64,000 nucleotides of DNA from Pseudomonas xantholysinigenes. Its GTDB lineage: Bacteria; Pseudomonadota; Gammaproteobacteria; Pseudomonadales; Pseudomonadaceae. The DNA lies in NCBI RefSeq assembly GCF_014268885.2, contig NZ_CP077095.1:4309001-4373000 (forward strand), given 5' to 3'. A program made the translations under genes and the position numbers. The notes under the pieces were generated by a model that did no database searches, had not been told where the DNA came from, and was given only the letters and a program-made list of their open reading frames with translations. Shown piece by piece: positions 62,812 to 64,000 of the stretch. Every line of letters begins with the position of its first letter. The stretch's first letter is position 1.

Positions 62812-64000
62812 ATGAACGACCTGCAAACCTCCCCCGTGCTGGAAAGCACATTCGCCCTGGACCAGCTCACCCACATTGCCAACGATATGGACGAACATCA
62901 GTTCGCACTCCTGTTCAAACCCATCTTTGGTAGCGACATATCCGAATCGATCTACCTGGACATCTGGCAGGCACTGCGTGACGGCACGTTCCAGGGGCCT
63001 GCATACACCGTGGCCGAGCAAAGCGAAGCGTTTCGCAGCGCTCGCTATGACCACGAGAATGACACGCTGCTTGTCACCCGCGATGTCATCGAGCTGGCCC
63101 TGAACCAGCCAAATACTTCTCCTGGCCTGCTGCTGGCGTTGATCGGTGGGTTCGGCCAATACCTGGCGGACTACATCCACACCAAGCGCTTCGCCAAAGA
63201 TGAAACCGACTTACCCGAGCTGGAGGTCGAGGATACCAAGGAGGCAGGATCGAAATATGCGAGCCTGATGGCATTCCTGGACAGCTCTCCCACAGACGGT
63301 ACAGAGTTTGCCCATTACACCCAGAACGATCTGCCGGCGCCGTTGGTCTTGGACCTGAGTGATGCACCAGATCTTAAAGAAATTCTTCCCAAGCCCCCTC
63401 TACAATTTAGCGTAGGCGACGGCGGTCACGAGACGATCGAGCACGTGCTCAAGGAAGTCGGCTTTGATGACCAGGAAATCAAGTCCATCTATTTTGGCAA
63501 CTGGCTGCGCGATCACTCGCAACTGGTAGATCCCAAGTTGGTCAGGCGCGAAGATGAGCCAAGGAATTTCCCCAACCAGTTTTCCCGGAAAGCACTCACT
63601 GAAATCGTCGATATCCTGGCGGCCAAGGCATTCCGTAGCCAACTGAATGACGATGAAAAGCAAGATGATTTCCGAGTATCACCTGAAATCCTGGGGGTCT
63701 ATAAGGCCTCCGAGCACATCGATAACCCCACCAACCACGATGAGTCACCTGTCGACCCGACAGAAATCGATCCTGACTTCGAGGAACCGGTGCTTCCGGG
63801 CACCGAAAGGACAGGGGTGTATTACACAAGCTCGATGAAGGTGTACATCGAAAAGCCGATTGTACAAATGCGCGCCAAGATCTGGGAGGCTGCCAGGGAG
63901 GGCAAGACCGCCGCCGGCATGCGTGCCTTCGGTGAGGCGCTGCATATATTGGAAGACTACTTCGCGCATTCCAACTTCGTGGAATTGAGCCTGCACAAAC
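62812..64000 (+). CDS. HET-C family protein, 5' part (runs off the window)
   Basis: Open for 396 codons to the window end, starting MNDLQTSPVLESTFALDQLT behind AGGGA. Two HET-C hallmarks are visible: IYFGNWLRDHSQLVD (GNWLRD at 229-234) and ALHILEDYFAHSNFVELSL (H378, E381-D382, H386, N388, E391). YKASEHIDNPTNH (about 290-302) lies between them. The His/Asp/Asn set resembles metal ligands of zinc phospholipase-like folds; bacterial HET-C proteins are suspected membrane-active or competition proteins, activity unproven. No signal peptide. Separated from nagE by 214 bp. What follows, including any cognate immunity or T6SS gene, is outside the window. Confidence 0.8.
   Translation, partial: MNDLQTSPVLESTFALDQLTHIANDMDEHQFALLFKPIFGSDISESIYLDIWQALRDGTFQGPAYTVAEQSEAFRSARYDHENDTLLVTRDVIELALNQPNTSPGLLLALIGGFGQYLADYIHTKRFAKDETDLPELEVEDTKEAGSKYASLMAFLDSSPTDGTEFAHYTQNDLPAPLVLDLSDAPDLKEILPKPPLQFSVGDGGHETIEHVLKEVGFDDQEIKSIYFGNWLRDHSQLVDPKLVRREDEPRNFPNQFSRKALTEIVDILAAKAFRSQLNDDEKQDDFRVSPEILGVYKASEHIDNPTNHDESPVDPTEIDPDFEEPVLPGTERTGVYYTSSMKVYIEKPIVQMRAKIWEAAREGKTAAGMRAFGEALHILEDYFAHSNFVELSLHK

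Overview
The window is a high-GC pseudomonad chromosome segment, almost certainly from the Pseudomonas putida group. The gene order wsp – OYE – recJ – yaeQ – CoA-transferase – thrC/hom – dsbC – xerD – rplS/trmD/rimM/rpsP – ffh – ypjD – corB – purT matches that group as I remember it. Families typical of it are present (DUF3509, DUF3077), and two classes of Pseudomonas REP palindromes are scattered between genes. All assignments come from reading the sequence and recalling protein families; no search was run.

Layout. 1-2.6 kb (- strand): start of the Wsp surface-sensing chemosensory operon (wspA, wspB, partial wspC). 2.7-10 kb: a DUF533 membrane protein, an old-yellow-enzyme reductase, a 769-bp repeat composite made of two ~275-bp inverted arms around a REP pair, recJ, yaeQ, a class III CoA-transferase and a periplasmic binding protein. 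10-30.6 kb is mostly core: DUF3509, a degenerate receiver protein, thrC, hom, dsbC, xerD, a Na+/H+ antiporter with a C-terminal nucleotide-binding region, a thioesterase, the rpsP-rimM-trmD-rplS operon, ffh, ypjD, corB, an MHS transporter, purT, a queuosine-precursor transporter homologue, DUF1289, a gamma carbonic anhydrase homologue, two Nudix hydrolases and an L,D-transpeptidase.

30.6-38.9 kb is accessory. It begins with a decayed type VI secretion cargo locus: a VgrG N-terminal remnant and a DUF3396 immunity pseudogene carrying three separate lesions, one of them a 155-bp MITE with a TA target duplication. A two-partner secretion pair follows (tpsB, and a 1466-residue tpsA without a visible toxin tip).

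38.9-54.5 kb is the most coherent module. A type II secretion operon (gspC-D-E-F-G-H-I-J-L-M-N, - strand) is headed by a Tat-type lipoprotein of the SoxB/5'-nucleotidase fold that appears to have lost its metal ligands. A PhoX-type Tat lipoprotein phosphatase is transcribed divergently, then come gspK and a dedicated tatABC set. A near-consensus Pho box lies between the divergent genes. The layout predicts phosphate-starvation control, folding in the cytoplasm, Tat export and then T2SS-dependent surface display or release. A REP pair lies inside the 5' end of gspH and is read in frame, giving that pseudopilin a 51-residue leader.

54.5-62.6 kb holds two small DUF proteins, a leader region with interleaved inverted repeats, and the GlcNAc utilisation operon nagR-nagA-SIS deaminase-nagF(EIIA-HPr-EI)-nagE(EIICB), preceded by three TGGTATT repeats 11 bp apart. 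The right edge cuts a HET-C-family gene after 396 codons. No rRNA, tRNA, CRISPR array or complete insertion sequence was found.
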